Positions 8,264 through 16,799 of a stretch of DNA of 28,451 bases are shown one piece after another. The first letter of the stretch is position 1; each line of letters begins with the position of its first letter. The translations under genes were made by a program, and so were the position numbers. The notes beneath the pieces were generated by a model. The model did no database searches, was not told the origin of the DNA, and saw only the letters and a program-made list of their open reading frames with translations. Source of the stretch: a virus; IMG/VR virus record IMGVR_UViG_3300047323_000223, positions 1 to 28,451 of that record, one strand, 5' to 3'.

Positions 8264-8635
8264 ATGGCCACCTTCTACGACGAAATGGCCGTGATGGCTC
8301 TGGATATGATCACAGAGTTCGGCCAGCCTGTGACCATTCGAGCAGTCACCGTCGGCGAGTACGATCCGGAAACCGGGACGGCGCCGCCGGACACCATCAC
8401 CGAGCAGACCGCCCATGGCATCCTGCTCGACTTCACCGGCCAAGAATTCCAAACCAACAGCCTCATCAAGCAGGGCGACAAGAAGCTCAAGATCGCCGCG
8501 AAGGGGTTGGCGTGGGTGCCTGATCTGCTGAACAAGGTCATTGTCCAAGGTCGTGCCTGGTCGATCGTCCCACCGCTGAAAGAGATCAACCCAGCCGGTA
8601 CGCCGATCCTGTACGAATTGCAGGTTCGATCATGA
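8264..8635 (+). CDS. Head-tail joining (stopper-like) protein
   Basis: The 123-aa protein lies between the connector gene and a gp10-like gene and ends with an ATGA overlap. The sequence is predominantly beta (VTIRAVTVGEYDPETGTAPP, then HGILLDFTGQEF and VIVQGRAWSIVPP). The phrase 'VTIRAVTVGEYDPETG...' is typical of small siphophage head-closure proteins that begin by describing a beta-barrel. Its role in plugging the portal channel and joining the tail is inferred from position, size and fold. Confidence 0.68.
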   Translation: MATFYDEMAVMALDMITEFGQPVTIRAVTVGEYDPETGTAPPDTITEQTAHGILLDFTGQEFQTNSLIKQGDKKLKIAAKGLAWVPDLLNKVIVQGRAWSIVPPLKEINPAGTPILYELQVRS

Positions 8636-9285
8636 GCAAGTACTCGGGCCTCAATGGCAGCTTCGCCGAGAACATCCGCCAATTTGCTGAGCAGGCCAAG
8701 GTCGGACTCGACGCTACGTTCCGTGAGATCGTGATTGAGATCGGCAGCAGCGTCATTCGCATGTCGCCAGTGGGCAATCCCGAGATCTGGGCGGCAAACG
8801 TTGCACATCGCCAGGCCAACACCGCGGCGGCTGACTCCTACGACTTCAAGGTGGCGGTGCGCAATACGGTCATCAACTTGACCGACAGCAACTTCACCAA
8901 GGCCGGCAAGCTGAAGCGCGGCGTGAAGTACGCCAAGCCCCTGACCAAGACCGAGCGCGACCAGAACTACAACGTGAACGGTCTGGTCGCGGGCAAGGGC
9001 TACGTCGGCGGGCGTTTCCGGGGTAACTGGCAGTTCTCGATTGATACCCCGGCCGACGGCGTTCTTGATCAAATCGACCCATCGGGCAATGTATCGGTGG
9101 CCGTGCTGAGAACTCAGGTGCAGTCGCTCACTATCGGCCAGACCGCGTACCTGGTGAACAACCTGCCGTATGCGGTGCCGCTTGAATACGGGCATTCGAA
9201 GCAGGCGCCCGGCGGAATGGTCCGAATCACCCTGGCCCGCTTCCAACAGATAGTCGATGAAGCCATCAGGAACAATCAGGTATGA
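8632..9285 (+). CDS. Neck / tail-completion protein (HK97 gp10-like)
   Basis: The 217-aa protein is translationally coupled on both sides by 4-base ATGA overlaps. It begins with a helical part (FAENIRQFAEQAKVGLDATF), then IEIGSSVIRMSPVGNPEIWA. It ends with NNLPYAVPLEYGHSKQAPGG and a final helix, the pattern (YA..lE.G.S.QAP.GM) typical of HK97 gp10-type neck proteins. That C-terminal motif is diagnostic for the family. It should form part of the head-tail interface with the preceding stopper and following tail terminator. Confidence 0.8.
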   Translation: MSKYSGLNGSFAENIRQFAEQAKVGLDATFREIVIEIGSSVIRMSPVGNPEIWAANVAHRQANTAAADSYDFKVAVRNTVINLTDSNFTKAGKLKRGVKYAKPLTKTERDQNYNVNGLVAGKGYVGGRFRGNWQFSIDTPADGVLDQIDPSGNVSVAVLRTQVQSLTIGQTAYLVNNLPYAVPLEYGHSKQAPGGMVRITLARFQQIVDEAIRNNQV

Positions 9286-9698
9286 GCCACAACATCATCG
9301 CCTCGATCTACGAGGCCAAGCTGATCGCCTGGGCGAAGGCTTTGCCGGTGCCGTTGAGGGTCGTCGTCGAGAATGAGGCTTACGAGCCCGCCGATGGCAT
9401 CACCTACCTGCGAGCCTTTACGCTGCCTGGCGACACCGCAAGCAACACGCTCGGCGGCGACCACAAGCTATACACCGGCGTGTTTCAGGTCAGCATCGTG
9501 ACGCCATCGGGTAAATACCGCGGGGCGGCCGGTGCGCTGGCCGACCAGATCGCCGCGCTGTTCCCGCTGTACGAGCGCAACACGAAGGGCGCGCTGACGG
9601 TGGTGACCATGACCCCGGTCGACCCTGGCCCCGGCATTCCCGACGACACGACCTTCACGGTGCCCGTGTCGTTCATGTACCGAGCCGACACCAACTAA
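9282..9698 (+). CDS. Tail terminator protein (DUF4128-like)
   Basis: The 138-aa alpha/beta protein starts with a helix (IIASIYEAKLIAWAKALPVP) followed by beta strands (YLRAFTLPGDTASNTLGGDH, GVFQVSIVTPSGKYRGAAGA) and ends MYRADTN. This matches my memory of DUF4128 proteins, which resemble lambda gpU and cap the finished tail tube. Position between the gp10-like neck gene and the tube gene supports the call. It is coupled to the upstream gene by ATGA and followed by a hairpin, which marks the end of this translational block. Confidence 0.8.
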   Translation: MSHNIIASIYEAKLIAWAKALPVPLRVVVENEAYEPADGITYLRAFTLPGDTASNTLGGDHKLYTGVFQVSIVTPSGKYRGAAGALADQIAALFPLYERNTKGALTVVTMTPVDPGPGIPDDTTFTVPVSFMYRADTN

Positions 9699-9718
9699 TC
9701 CGCCCATTGGGCAAACCC

Positions 9719-9742
9719 AGAACCCGCCATTGAGCGGGTTCT
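9719..9742 (+). terminator. Hairpin before tail tube gene (terminator-like, no U-tract)
   Basis: A perfect 9-bp stem (AGAACCCGC with GCGGGTTCT) has a CATTGA loop and no run of T afterwards. The core nearly repeats the hairpin before the endolysin gene at 25997. Without a U-tract it may act as an mRNA stabiliser or processing site that boosts the tube gene message. Confidence 0.6.
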
Positions 9743-9767
9743 GTCATTTCTGAAAAGAGGAAACCCC

Positions 9768-10415
9768 ATGAGCGTTTTTCTACCCAATGGCTCGACGGTC
9801 GGTATTGCGGCTTCGTACGACGCGCCGATCATTTTTACCGCGATCACCAATGCAACCGAAGCTGTTGTGTCGTCGGCGGGCCACGACCTTGAAGCCGGCG
9901 ACTTTGTTGAAGTCACGTCCGGCTGGGCTCGCCTAAGCAACCGTGTTGTTCGCGTCAAAACCGCGACCACTGATTCGTTCGTGCTTGAGTCGGTCAATAC
10001 GCTCAATGCAGCACGCTTCATCGCTGGTGCGGGCGGCGGCTCGGTTCGCAAGATTCTGAGCTGGGTGCCAATCAGCCAGGTCACGGAGTCGAGCAAGTCC
10101 GGCGGCGAGCAACAGAACATCACCTACTCGTTCCTCGAGGAAGACGATGAACACCAGATCCCGACGTCCAAGTCGGCGCTGTCGTTCACGCTGACTATGG
10201 CCGATGACCCGGAACTTCCACACAACGACGTGCTGTTGGAAGCTGACGACGACAAAAAGCCCCGCGCGGTGCGTATCAACCTCGCCTCGGGTGGCGTCAT
10301 CGCCTACAACGCTTTCGCCTCGTTCGATAACGTGCCCTCGCTGACTAAGAACAACATCATGGCAGTCACCGCCGTGTTCGCCGTGGTCGCAAAATTCATC
10401 CGTTACGGCGCATAA
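9768..10415 (+). CDS. Major tail tube protein
   Basis: The 215-aa beta-rich protein is located between the tail terminator and the frameshifted chaperone, the invariant place of the lambda V-type tube subunit. It has an N-terminal strand pattern (GSTVGIAASYDAPIIFTAIT), a turn-rich middle (GHDLEAGDFVEVTSGWARLS, VSQV-like motif SWVPISQV) and a C-terminal FASFDNVPSLTKNNIMAVTA segment that recalls tube proteins closing with a strand and helix. It is preceded by AAGAGGAAA and a hairpin, as expected for a highly expressed gene. Hexamers stack around the tape measure protein to form the tail. Confidence 0.88.
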   Translation: MSVFLPNGSTVGIAASYDAPIIFTAITNATEAVVSSAGHDLEAGDFVEVTSGWARLSNRVVRVKTATTDSFVLESVNTLNAARFIAGAGGGSVRKILSWVPISQVTESSKSGGEQQNITYSFLEEDDEHQIPTSKSALSFTLTMADDPELPHNDVLLEADDDKKPRAVRINLASGGVIAYNAFASFDNVPSLTKNNIMAVTAVFAVVAKFIRYGA

Positions 10416-10424
10416 GGGGTATTC

Positions 10425-10802
10425 ATGGCCAAGTTCAAACTGATCCAGAACCCCACCTTCAAAGCTGACGTGATGCTTCCTACGGTCGGTGGCAATCCTG
10501 TGAAAGTGGGGTTCGAGTTCAAGTATCGCGACCGTGCCGAGCTGGCCACCCTCTATGCCGGCTGGGGGGAGCGACACAAGGCGCTCGGGGAGAAATCAGA
10601 AGAGACTGGGTTGGAGCAATTCACCGACCTGCTGATTGACCTCCAGGTGGAACAGCTCAAGGCAATTGTCGTTGGTTGGGATGTCGATGAAGACTTCACC
10701 GACGAAAACCTCCGCATCCTGGTCAGCTCGATCAGCGCCACCCCCAGCGCGGTGTTGGCGGCCTACTCCGAGGCATACAGCAAGGCCCGCTTGGGAAACT
10801 AA
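10425..10802 (+). CDS. Tail assembly chaperone, zero-frame product (gpG-like)
   Basis: The 125-aa protein is the analogue of lambda gpG. It has a beta-rich start (KFKLIQNPTFKADVMLP), then helices (LEQFTDLLIDLQVEQLKAIV) that resemble phage tail assembly chaperones. It ends at TAA 10800-10802, immediately after the slippery heptamer. It is not part of the virion; it coats the tape measure protein and recruits tube subunits. The strong AAGGGG site sits nine bases before the ATG. The zero-frame product is expected to be the major form, with a minor fraction extended by the -1 shift. Confidence 0.85.
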   Translation: MAKFKLIQNPTFKADVMLPTVGGNPVKVGFEFKYRDRAELATLYAGWGERHKALGEKSEETGLEQFTDLLIDLQVEQLKAIVVGWDVDEDFTDENLRILVSSISATPSAVLAAYSEAYSKARLGN

Positions 10803-11113
10803 TCAGCGTCGCGCGCGCCCTCTATCAGCCGACCATCCAAGGCCAGGATGCTTTCGGGTTCTCGGCTGAAGACTACGGCGACGAGGCCGAAGTCTGGCCA
10901 GACACCTGGCCTGCGTTCCAGGTCTTCGAGGCCATGAGCACCCAGTGGCGTACAGGCGCGTGCGGCGCTACCGGTCTGGATTACACGTCAATCCGCGATG
11001 TCGCGGGCTTCCTCGGTTTAACCCGAGCCCAGGCCACCGATATTTTCCCGGATATCCGCATCATGGAAGCCGAAGCCCTGCGGGTGATGGCGGAACAGAG
11101 GGACAGTAAATGA
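10425..11113 (+). CDS. Tail assembly chaperone, -1 frameshift fusion (gpGT-like)
   Basis: The coding sequence is 10425-10799 joined to 10799-11113, giving 229 aa. After the shift the text reads LISVARALYQPTIQG, then FGFSAEDYGDEAEVWPDTWP and AFQVFEAMSTQWRTG, with the GLDYTSIRD motif. This C-terminal part is the DUF1799-type T domain, which is open in the -1 frame with no start codon of its own before a mid-domain ATG at 10934. It ends at TGA 11111-11113, overlapping the tape measure start as ATGA. In lambda the T part binds the tube protein while the G part binds the tape measure. The frame, heptamer and domain order all agree with that model. Confidence 0.88.
10793..10799 (+). promoter_or_regulatory. 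Programmed -1 ribosomal frameshift site GGGAAAC
   Basis: The heptamer G-GGA-AAC is in exact zero-frame register (codons TTG GGA AAC then stop TAA) and fits X-XXY-YYZ. Slippage re-pairs as GGG AAA and continues CTA ATC AGC in the -1 frame. The stop codon directly after the heptamer and a following GC-rich stretch (GCGTCGCGCGCGC) could raise efficiency. Lambda uses GGGAAAG at the same place. Confidence 0.93.
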
Positions 11114-14100
11114 CCACCAACTTCGCGTCCCTGGGCATCGAGATCAATTCGTCGTCGGCAGTCAAGGCCGCTGGTGATTTGGACAAACTGGTCGATTCGG
11201 CTGTTGATGCCGAAAAGGCAATCGACGACCTCGGCAAGACCGGGGCCGGGCTGGCCGACACCGGCAAGAAGATCGTCCAGGCCGAGCGGGAAGTTGCTCA
11301 GGAGATCGACAAATCGACTGGCGCCGCTCAGCGTCAGACCGAGGCAAGACGGAAATCCGGTGCAAGTGCTACCAGCGAAATCGCCATCATCAGCCAGCTC
11401 GACAAGGCAATGTCCGGCAACATCGGCAGCATGGAGCAATTAGTTCAGGCGGAAGGGTTGCTGGAGCGCGCACGGAAGGGCGGGCTGGTCACCATTGAGC
11501 AGCAGGAGGCCTATCAGGATCGCCTCGGTAAATCTTACGACAAGATCGAAAAAGCCGAAGCGAAGGAAGTCGCGCAGAAGCAACGTTTGATCGATGCAGA
11601 GAACCGTCAGATCGAAGCGCTGAAACGCACCGTCAACGGCATCGATCCGGTGACCGCGAAGCTGGCCAAGTTAGAGGCTCAGGAGAAAGCGCTTGAGGCC
11701 GCTCATGAGGCGGGCATCATTGATGCAAACCGTTACAACGAGTCACTGGCCAAGATCGGCAAGGACAGGGCGGGCCTGACGGAAGTCGCCACCGGCTTCG
11801 ACAAATTGAAACTCGGCACCCGCCAGGCGCAGGAAAACGTCGTACAGCTAGGGAATGCCCTGTCCTCGGGCGACTGGGGCAGTGGTGTGCGAGCCGTGGC
11901 CCAACTGGGTGCTGGTGCTGGCAGTGCTGCAATCGGATTTGCAGCGATTGCAGCGCCTATTGCCTTGGCCGCAGGCGCGCTTGCCGTACTTACCAACGCC
12001 TATTACCAAGGCAGCAAGGAGGCACAGGAATATAACAAGTCGCTGATCCTGACCGGCAATTACGCCGGCACCAATGCTGGCGAGCTCGCCGAAATGGCAC
12101 GGCAGATCAGCGCGACAGTGGGCACGACAGGCGCTGCAGCTGATGTGCTGGCGAACCTGGCAGGCAATGGAAAGATCGCCAGTGCAAGCTTCGTCGAGAT
12201 TTCAGAAACCGCCTTGGCGATGGAGAAAGCCACCGGCAAGTCTGTCGACGCTACGGTCGCGGAGTTCGTCAAGATTGCGGATGACCCGGTTGCCGCGGCG
12301 AAGTCGCTGAACGATCAGTACCACTTTCTGACCGCAGCGGTGTATGCCCAGATCGTTGCTCTGAAGGAGCAAGGCGATGAGATTGGGGCATCAAAGCTAC
12401 TGACCGACAGTTATGCGGACGCGGTGAAGGGGCGCGCTGGCGAGATCATTCAGAACCTCGGGCTTGTTGAGAAAGCCTGGCTCGCGATTCGAGGTGAAAC
12501 CGCGAAGACACTGGATGCGCTGAAAAACGTCGGTCGTGATCAGGATGATCTACTGCGCATCACCGAAATCACCCAAAAGTTGGCGTATCTGCAATCTACT
12601 TTGGGCACAGGCTATGAGGATGGCGATGCGAAAAAGCGAATGGAATCGCTACAGGATGAGTTGAACCTGCTGCAAGACAAGCAGGTGGCCCAGAAGGACA
12701 ACGCGAAGTTTGACAGTGATCACGCTCGCACCCAGAAGGAAGGGATTGAGGCTGAGATAAAGCTGAAGGCGATCAGCGATTCAAACCTCACCAATGCCGA
12801 AAAGCGCAACAAGCTGATCAAGGAGTATCAGCGGTCAGTCGACGATCTTCGCAAGGCGAATCCGGATAGCCCGCTGGTCAAGCCTGATTACGTGGCGAAG
12901 ACAATCCAGAACATCAAGGACAAGAATAAAGATCCCGCCGTAGCTGCTGGCAGCGTCGACCTGACCGGCTTCAACGATGCCAAGAACCAACTCACGGCGA
13001 TTTTGGCCGAGTACAGCAACGCCCAGAAGCAACTGGATGCTCAGCAGAAGGCCGGGCTTATCTCCCAGGCGGAGTACGCGCAGAAGCGTGATGGCCTGAT
13101 CGGCAACGAACGGGATGAAGTCACAGCTGCATACGAGGCCGAGATCGCGGCGCTGGAAGCTGTAAAGAACAAGTCCAGCACCACGGCAGCGCAGCGTATT
13201 CAGTTGGACCAGAAGATCGCTGACGCACGCACAGCCATGGTCAAGGCGCAGAAGGATGCGGACAGCCAACAGGAAGTGCTGGCCACCGCCGAGACAGGTC
13301 GTCTCGACAAGCAGAAGTACGCGATAGAGCAGTACGTCGCAGCCCTCGGGCAGCAACAGAAAGCTCTGGAGCTTGCTGGGCAGCGCGCAGTCAATGGCGT
13401 CGGCCAGGGGGATCGGCAGAATGCGCTCAACGGCGAGCTGAACAGCCAGCAAGACCGGTTTGCTCAGCAGTCTCTGGACCTTGCCAATCAGCAGTCTGAC
13501 CCATCACGGAAGATGGACACCGAAGAGTTCGAAAAGAAGTCGCGAGCGCTCGCAGACGCGAACAAGAAGGCCACCGACCAGATCCGGCAGAACTATGCCG
13601 ACGTCGAAGCGGCGCAGGGTGACTGGACGAAGGGCGCTACATCGGCCTGGGCCAATTACCTGGACTCCGCCCGGGACATTGCCGGGCAAACGCGGAACCT
13701 GTTCACCAATGCGTTCAGCTCCATGGAGGACTCGATCGTCAACTTCGCCATGACCGGGAAAGCATCGTTCGGGGACTTCGCGAAATCGATTCTGGCGGAT
13801 ATGGCTCGCATTGCAACTCGACAGGCCAGCTCGGCATTGCTGGGTAGCTTGGTCGGGGCAGCAACGAACTACTTCGTTGGTGGTGGCAGTAGCGGGCTGG
13901 CCTCCGGCTCTGCCGGTGCTGCGTCGTCGGCCGCAGGAGCGTCTCAGGCTGGATATACCAACGTCGACTTCTCTGGCTACAGAGCAGCCGGTGGACCTGT
14001 CGCCCCCAACTCTCTGTATGAGGTCAACGAACTGGGGCCGGAGCTGTACAACGAGGGCGGCAAGTCCTTCCTCATGACTGGCGCGAATGGCGGCAGCGTG

Positions 14101-14340
14101 ACACCGCTGACGTCTGGCGCAGGCCCTGGTGTCGGTGCACTCGGCGGCCCTGGTGGCGGAACAACGATCAGTGTGCAAGTCATGGTGGCCAGCGATGGAT
14201 CAACCAGCTCTGCGACTGACGATCCTGCTTACCAGCAGTTCGGCAAGGACTTGGCCGACTTCGTTGATCAGCGTTACCAGAAGCTGGTGAGCATCGATCT
14301 GCGCCGGGGCGGAAAAATCAACAGAGCTATCACGGGGTGA
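11110..14340 (+). CDS. Tail tape measure protein (lambda gpH-like)
   Basis: The 1076-aa protein sets tail length. At about 1.5 angstrom per residue it predicts a tail near 160 nm, somewhat longer than lambda's. Residues 1-230 are helical and coiled (DLDKLVDSAVDAEKAIDDL). A hydrophobic, Ala/Gly-rich block lies near 258-300 (AAIGFAAIAAPIALAAGALA). A long charged helical middle follows. The lambda tape-measure C-terminal domain lies near 837-920 (WANYLDSARDIAGQTRNLF, then FGDFAKSILADMARIATRQA). A Gly/Ser-rich tail with GYRAAGGPV and ELGPELYNEGGKSF is typical of this family. The long frame has no interruptions. Confidence 0.96.
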   Translation: MTTNFASLGIEINSSSAVKAAGDLDKLVDSAVDAEKAIDDLGKTGAGLADTGKKIVQAEREVAQEIDKSTGAAQRQTEARRKSGASATSEIAIISQLDKAMSGNIGSMEQLVQAEGLLERARKGGLVTIEQQEAYQDRLGKSYDKIEKAEAKEVAQKQRLIDAENRQIEALKRTVNGIDPVTAKLAKLEAQEKALEAAHEAGIIDANRYNESLAKIGKDRAGLTEVATGFDKLKLGTRQAQENVVQLGNALSSGDWGSGVRAVAQLGAGAGSAAIGFAAIAAPIALAAGALAVLTNAYYQGSKEAQEYNKSLILTGNYAGTNAGELAEMARQISATVGTTGAAADVLANLAGNGKIASASFVEISETALAMEKATGKSVDATVAEFVKIADDPVAAAKSLNDQYHFLTAAVYAQIVALKEQGDEIGASKLLTDSYADAVKGRAGEIIQNLGLVEKAWLAIRGETAKTLDALKNVGRDQDDLLRITEITQKLAYLQSTLGTGYEDGDAKKRMESLQDELNLLQDKQVAQKDNAKFDSDHARTQKEGIEAEIKLKAISDSNLTNAEKRNKLIKEYQRSVDDLRKANPDSPLVKPDYVAKTIQNIKDKNKDPAVAAGSVDLTGFNDAKNQLTAILAEYSNAQKQLDAQQKAGLISQAEYAQKRDGLIGNERDEVTAAYEAEIAALEAVKNKSSTTAAQRIQLDQKIADARTAMVKAQKDADSQQEVLATAETGRLDKQKYAIEQYVAALGQQQKALELAGQRAVNGVGQGDRQNALNGELNSQQDRFAQQSLDLANQQSDPSRKMDTEEFEKKSRALADANKKATDQIRQNYADVEAAQGDWTKGATSAWANYLDSARDIAGQTRNLFTNAFSSMEDSIVNFAMTGKASFGDFAKSILADMARIATRQASSALLGSLVGAATNYFVGGGSSGLASGSAGAASSAAGASQAGYTNVDFSGYRAAGGPVAPNSLYEVNELGPELYNEGGKSFLMTGANGGSVTPLTSGAGPGVGALGGPGGGTTISVQVMVASDGSTSSATDDPAYQQFGKDLADFVDQRYQKLVSIDLRRGGKINRAITG

Positions 14341-14343
14341 TCC

Positions 14344-14685
14344 ATGGCGATTGAGCGATTCACCTGGCAAATCGAAAAGGGTGCCACTGGCGATATCAAG
14401 CAGCGCACCCGGAGCAAACAGTTCGGCGATGGTTACGAACAGTCTGTCTCTGACGGGATAAACAACAAGGTGCAGTCCTGGCCCATCAGTCACACCGGCA
14501 GTGCGGAGCGGATCAAGGAAATAATCGCTTTCCTCGATCGCCACAAAGGCGCGAAAGCATTCCTGTGGATGCCGCCTCTCGGTGAGCTCGGCCTCTACAA
14601 GTGCCCGAATGGCTACCAGCCTTCACATAAGGGCGGTTCGGTTTACACGCTGACCGCCACCTTCGAACAAACCTTTCACCCCTGA
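14344..14685 (+). CDS. Minor tail protein M-like
   Basis: The 113-aa protein corresponds to lambda gpM: FTWQIEKGATGDIKQRTRSK opens the family pattern, followed by QFGDGYEQ and a C-terminal FLWMPPLGELGLYKCPNG, then LTATFEQTFHP. The QFGDGYxQ motif and final F-E-Q-x-F/Y are hallmarks. It works with gpL, gpK, gpI and gpJ to build the tail tip (distal initiator). It begins three bases after the tape measure stop, so translation is likely coupled. Confidence 0.93.
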   Translation: MAIERFTWQIEKGATGDIKQRTRSKQFGDGYEQSVSDGINNKVQSWPISHTGSAERIKEIIAFLDRHKGAKAFLWMPPLGELGLYKCPNGYQPSHKGGSVYTLTATFEQTFHP

Positions 14686-14696
14686 GGTAATGCCGC

Positions 14697-15449
14697 ATGG
14701 CTTTGATTACGGACATCCAGAAGCTGGAGCCCGGCGGGGAAGTGCGTCTATTTGAAATCGACGGCACGGAGTACGGTGCGGATGTGCTGCGCTTCCATGC
14801 TCACGCGATTCCGCACACGCCGGCTGAGTTGCTGGCGTACGAGGGGGCGCCTGACGAACTGCCGGCGAAGTCGATCATTTGGCAGGGCAACGAATACGCT
14901 GCCTGGCCAGTGCAGATTGAAGGCATCGGCGCAGACAGCAGCGGCAGCGCTACACGACCGACGTTTATGGCTGGCAACGTCAACGGGCGAATCACCGCAC
15001 TGTGCCTTGCCTTCGATGATCTGCTGAAGTTTCAGCTGACCGTACGCGAGACGCTGGCGCAGTACCTGGACGCCGTGAACTTTCCTGAAGGCAATCCGAC
15101 CGCAGACCCGACACAAGAGGCACTGGAAATCTGGTTCATCGACCAGAAGACCGGTGAGGATGGCGAGGTCGTGCAGTGGGATCTGTCGTCACCCGGTGAG
15201 ATCGATAACCACGGGTTGCCCGGGCGCCAAATGACGACCTTCTGCCACTGGGCAATGACAGGCGGGTACCGCGGCCCTAACTGCAGCTACACGGGCGGCG
15301 CGATGTTCGATGACGACGACAATCCTACTGACGACCCCAGCAAGGACGAGTGCAAGGGCGGACTCAAGTCCTGCAAATTGCGCTTCGGCGAGAACAACCA
15401 ACTTCCCCACGGCGGGTTCCCCGCTGTTTCCCTGATCGCACGGAGTTGA
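14697..15449 (+). CDS. Minor tail protein L-like, iron-sulphur tail-tip protein
   Basis: The 250-aa protein matches lambda gpL. Four cysteines sit at residues 183, 196, 219 and 226 (TTFCHWAM, GPNCSYTG, KDECKGGLKSCKLRFG). The last two intervals (22 and 6 residues between cysteines) equal those I recall for the 4Fe-4S ligands of lambda gpL, so iron-sulphur binding is well supported. An N-terminal ITDIQKLEPGGEVRLFEID block is family-typical. The C-terminal GGFPAVSLIARS also fits, although the FPG motif is reduced to FPA. It forms the hub connecting the tube to gpJ. GAGGT precedes the ATG. Confidence 0.93.
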   Translation: MALITDIQKLEPGGEVRLFEIDGTEYGADVLRFHAHAIPHTPAELLAYEGAPDELPAKSIIWQGNEYAAWPVQIEGIGADSSGSATRPTFMAGNVNGRITALCLAFDDLLKFQLTVRETLAQYLDAVNFPEGNPTADPTQEALEIWFIDQKTGEDGEVVQWDLSSPGEIDNHGLPGRQMTTFCHWAMTGGYRGPNCSYTGGAMFDDDDNPTDDPSKDECKGGLKSCKLRFGENNQLPHGGFPAVSLIARS

Positions 15450-15451
15450 CC

Positions 15452-16216
15452 ATGCGCAAGCACATCTTGAGCGCGATCCAGGCTCACGCGGTTGCTGAGT
15501 ACCCGAAAGAGTGCTGCGGCCTGTTGCTGGGCATCGGTCGCAAGCAGCAGTACTACCCGTGTCGGAATATCTCTACCGAACCGAACGAAGAGTTTCGAAT
15601 TGATCCGGAGGAATATGCCGCGGCGGAGGATATTGGCGAAGTGATCGGCATTGTTCACTCGCATCCTGATGCTACGAGCCGGCCGTCACCGCGCGACCTC
15701 GCCATGTGCGAAGCGACCGCGATGCCGTGGCATATCCTCAGCTGGCCCGAGGGTGATTTGCGGACCGTGATGCCTACTGGCGATGTCCCTTTGCTGAAGC
15801 GTCCGTTCGTGCATGGCGCATGGGACTGCTGGCAAATCTGCGCCGACTGGTACAAGCGCGAGTGGGATCTTGAGTTCGAAGCCTTCAAGCGCGCTGATGG
15901 CTGGTGGGAAAGCACCGACAACACCAGCCTGTACGAGGCGAACTACGAGGCGGCCGGCTTCTATAAGGTCGACCAACCGCAACGTGGCGACATGATCGTG
16001 ATGGAAGTAGGGCGGACGGTTTACCCAAACCATGCCGGGATCTTCCTCGGCACCGATCCGGCATTACCAGGTGAAGACTCGGCCACCTTCGGTCCCGGGC
16101 CTTTTCTTCTGCATCACCTATACGGCCGCCCGAGCGAGATCATCGTCTTCGGCGGACCATGGCTTGACCGAACACGCCTGATCCTCAGGCACAAAGATGC
16201 ACAACCAGCCACATGA
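15452..16216 (+). CDS. Tail tip peptidase K-like (JAMM metallopeptidase + NlpC/P60)
   Basis: The 254-aa, two-domain protein corresponds to lambda gpK. The first half has a complete JAMM motif: Glu20, His69-Ser-His71 and, after seven residues, Ser79-x-x-Asp82 (HSHPDATSRPSPRD), a zinc peptidase signature. The second half is NlpC/P60-like, with Cys126 in WDCWQICADWY and His194 in NHAGIFLG. It is thought to cut peptidoglycan or process tail-tip proteins during assembly and infection. The open frame extends upstream into gpL, but the ATG at 15452 with GGAG seven bases before it gives the family start. In lambda gpI follows directly; here 2.7 kb of cargo intervenes. Confidence 0.93.
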   Translation: MRKHILSAIQAHAVAEYPKECCGLLLGIGRKQQYYPCRNISTEPNEEFRIDPEEYAAAEDIGEVIGIVHSHPDATSRPSPRDLAMCEATAMPWHILSWPEGDLRTVMPTGDVPLLKRPFVHGAWDCWQICADWYKREWDLEFEAFKRADGWWESTDNTSLYEANYEAAGFYKVDQPQRGDMIVMEVGRTVYPNHAGIFLGTDPALPGEDSATFGPGPFLLHHLYGRPSEIIVFGGPWLDRTRLILRHKDAQPAT

Positions 16217-16223
16217 TTGATAG

Positions 16224-16799
16224 CTATGCCGAAGTTCGTGGCAGGGTCGTCTGATCAATACTGCAAAGGAAGTTATGCAACCATGAGAGAAGAGTTCCGT
16301 GATCCCGTGCAGATTGAGCGCGGGAATAAATCGTTATCAGATATTGTGGCTCGTTTCCGCGCAGTGAAAATGTTCGATAGGCCCATTCCACATTTTGATG
16401 AAGTGCATCCTCAAGGCCTGGATGTATTGAGCAGTTCTCGCTCACCCACAACACCCACTGCTGATGAATAGCCTTTATTGCAGTCACTTCGCGCGAAAGC
16501 ACTTCATCGCGCGGCGTAAATTCGACGTAAGAGAAATATGCTCCATCTACGCCTGTAAGACAGCCTAATGTCATAAATGCTCTTCCCGGAGCGTTCATTG
16601 ACACAAGTAAATCCCTCAGGCCGTTCTCGGTTGTGGCTTCATGAATTTTGTCAATTAGTTCCGGATTTTCGACAAGGTCGATCCCGCCATTATTGCGATC
16701 GCCATTCACCGAGATCTCTGCTGATTTGAAAGGCCAAAGCTTGTAGCCCGAAGTGTCATCATCATCGTTCTTTATCGATGGTATTTTCTTTGCAGTCAC
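16224..16799 (-). CDS. Reverse-strand cargo protein, unknown function, GTG start
   Basis: The protein of 191 aa is read from GTG 16797-16799. GGAGG (complement of 16805-16809) lies five bases upstream, which makes this start better than a TTG at 16838. The N-terminus is lysine- and aspartate-rich (KKIPSIKNDDDDTSGYK), then come mixed helices (PELIDKIHEATTENGLRDLL) and a final aromatic, soluble domain with Trp/His/Cys (HQQWVLWVSENCSIHPG, then LLSWLHNFLC). No signal peptide or membrane span is seen. I do not recognise the family. It is the first gene of the island splitting gpK from gpI and its stop is 7 bases past the gpK stop on the other strand. Lysogenic conversion or anti-phage defence is possible but unproven. 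Confidence 0.65.
   Translation of the reverse strand: MTAKKIPSIKNDDDDTSGYKLWPFKSAEISVNGDRNNGGIDLVENPELIDKIHEATTENGLRDLLVSMNAPGRAFMTLGCLTGVDGAYFSYVEFTPRDEVLSREVTAIKAIHQQWVLWVSENCSIHPGLEDALHQNVEWAYRTFSLRGNEPQYLITIYSRAQSARDHGTLLSWLHNFLCSIDQTTLPRTSA

Noticed and set aside
8275-9246. 323-aa reverse open frame across the joining and neck genes
   Set aside because: Antisense to two coupled, recognised genes; composition typical of a shadow frame.
9719-9742. Hairpin considered as a full rho-independent terminator
   Set aside because: The stem is strong but no run of T follows, so it is listed only as terminator-like.
12835-14178. Long reverse frames within the tape measure gene
   Set aside because: Shadows of a repeat-like helical coding region; no supporting start or family.
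16217-16471. 84-aa forward frame right after gpK
   Set aside because: Overlaps the reverse cargo gene, which is longer and has an ideal GGAGG site. The forward frame lacks a convincing ribosome site or family.
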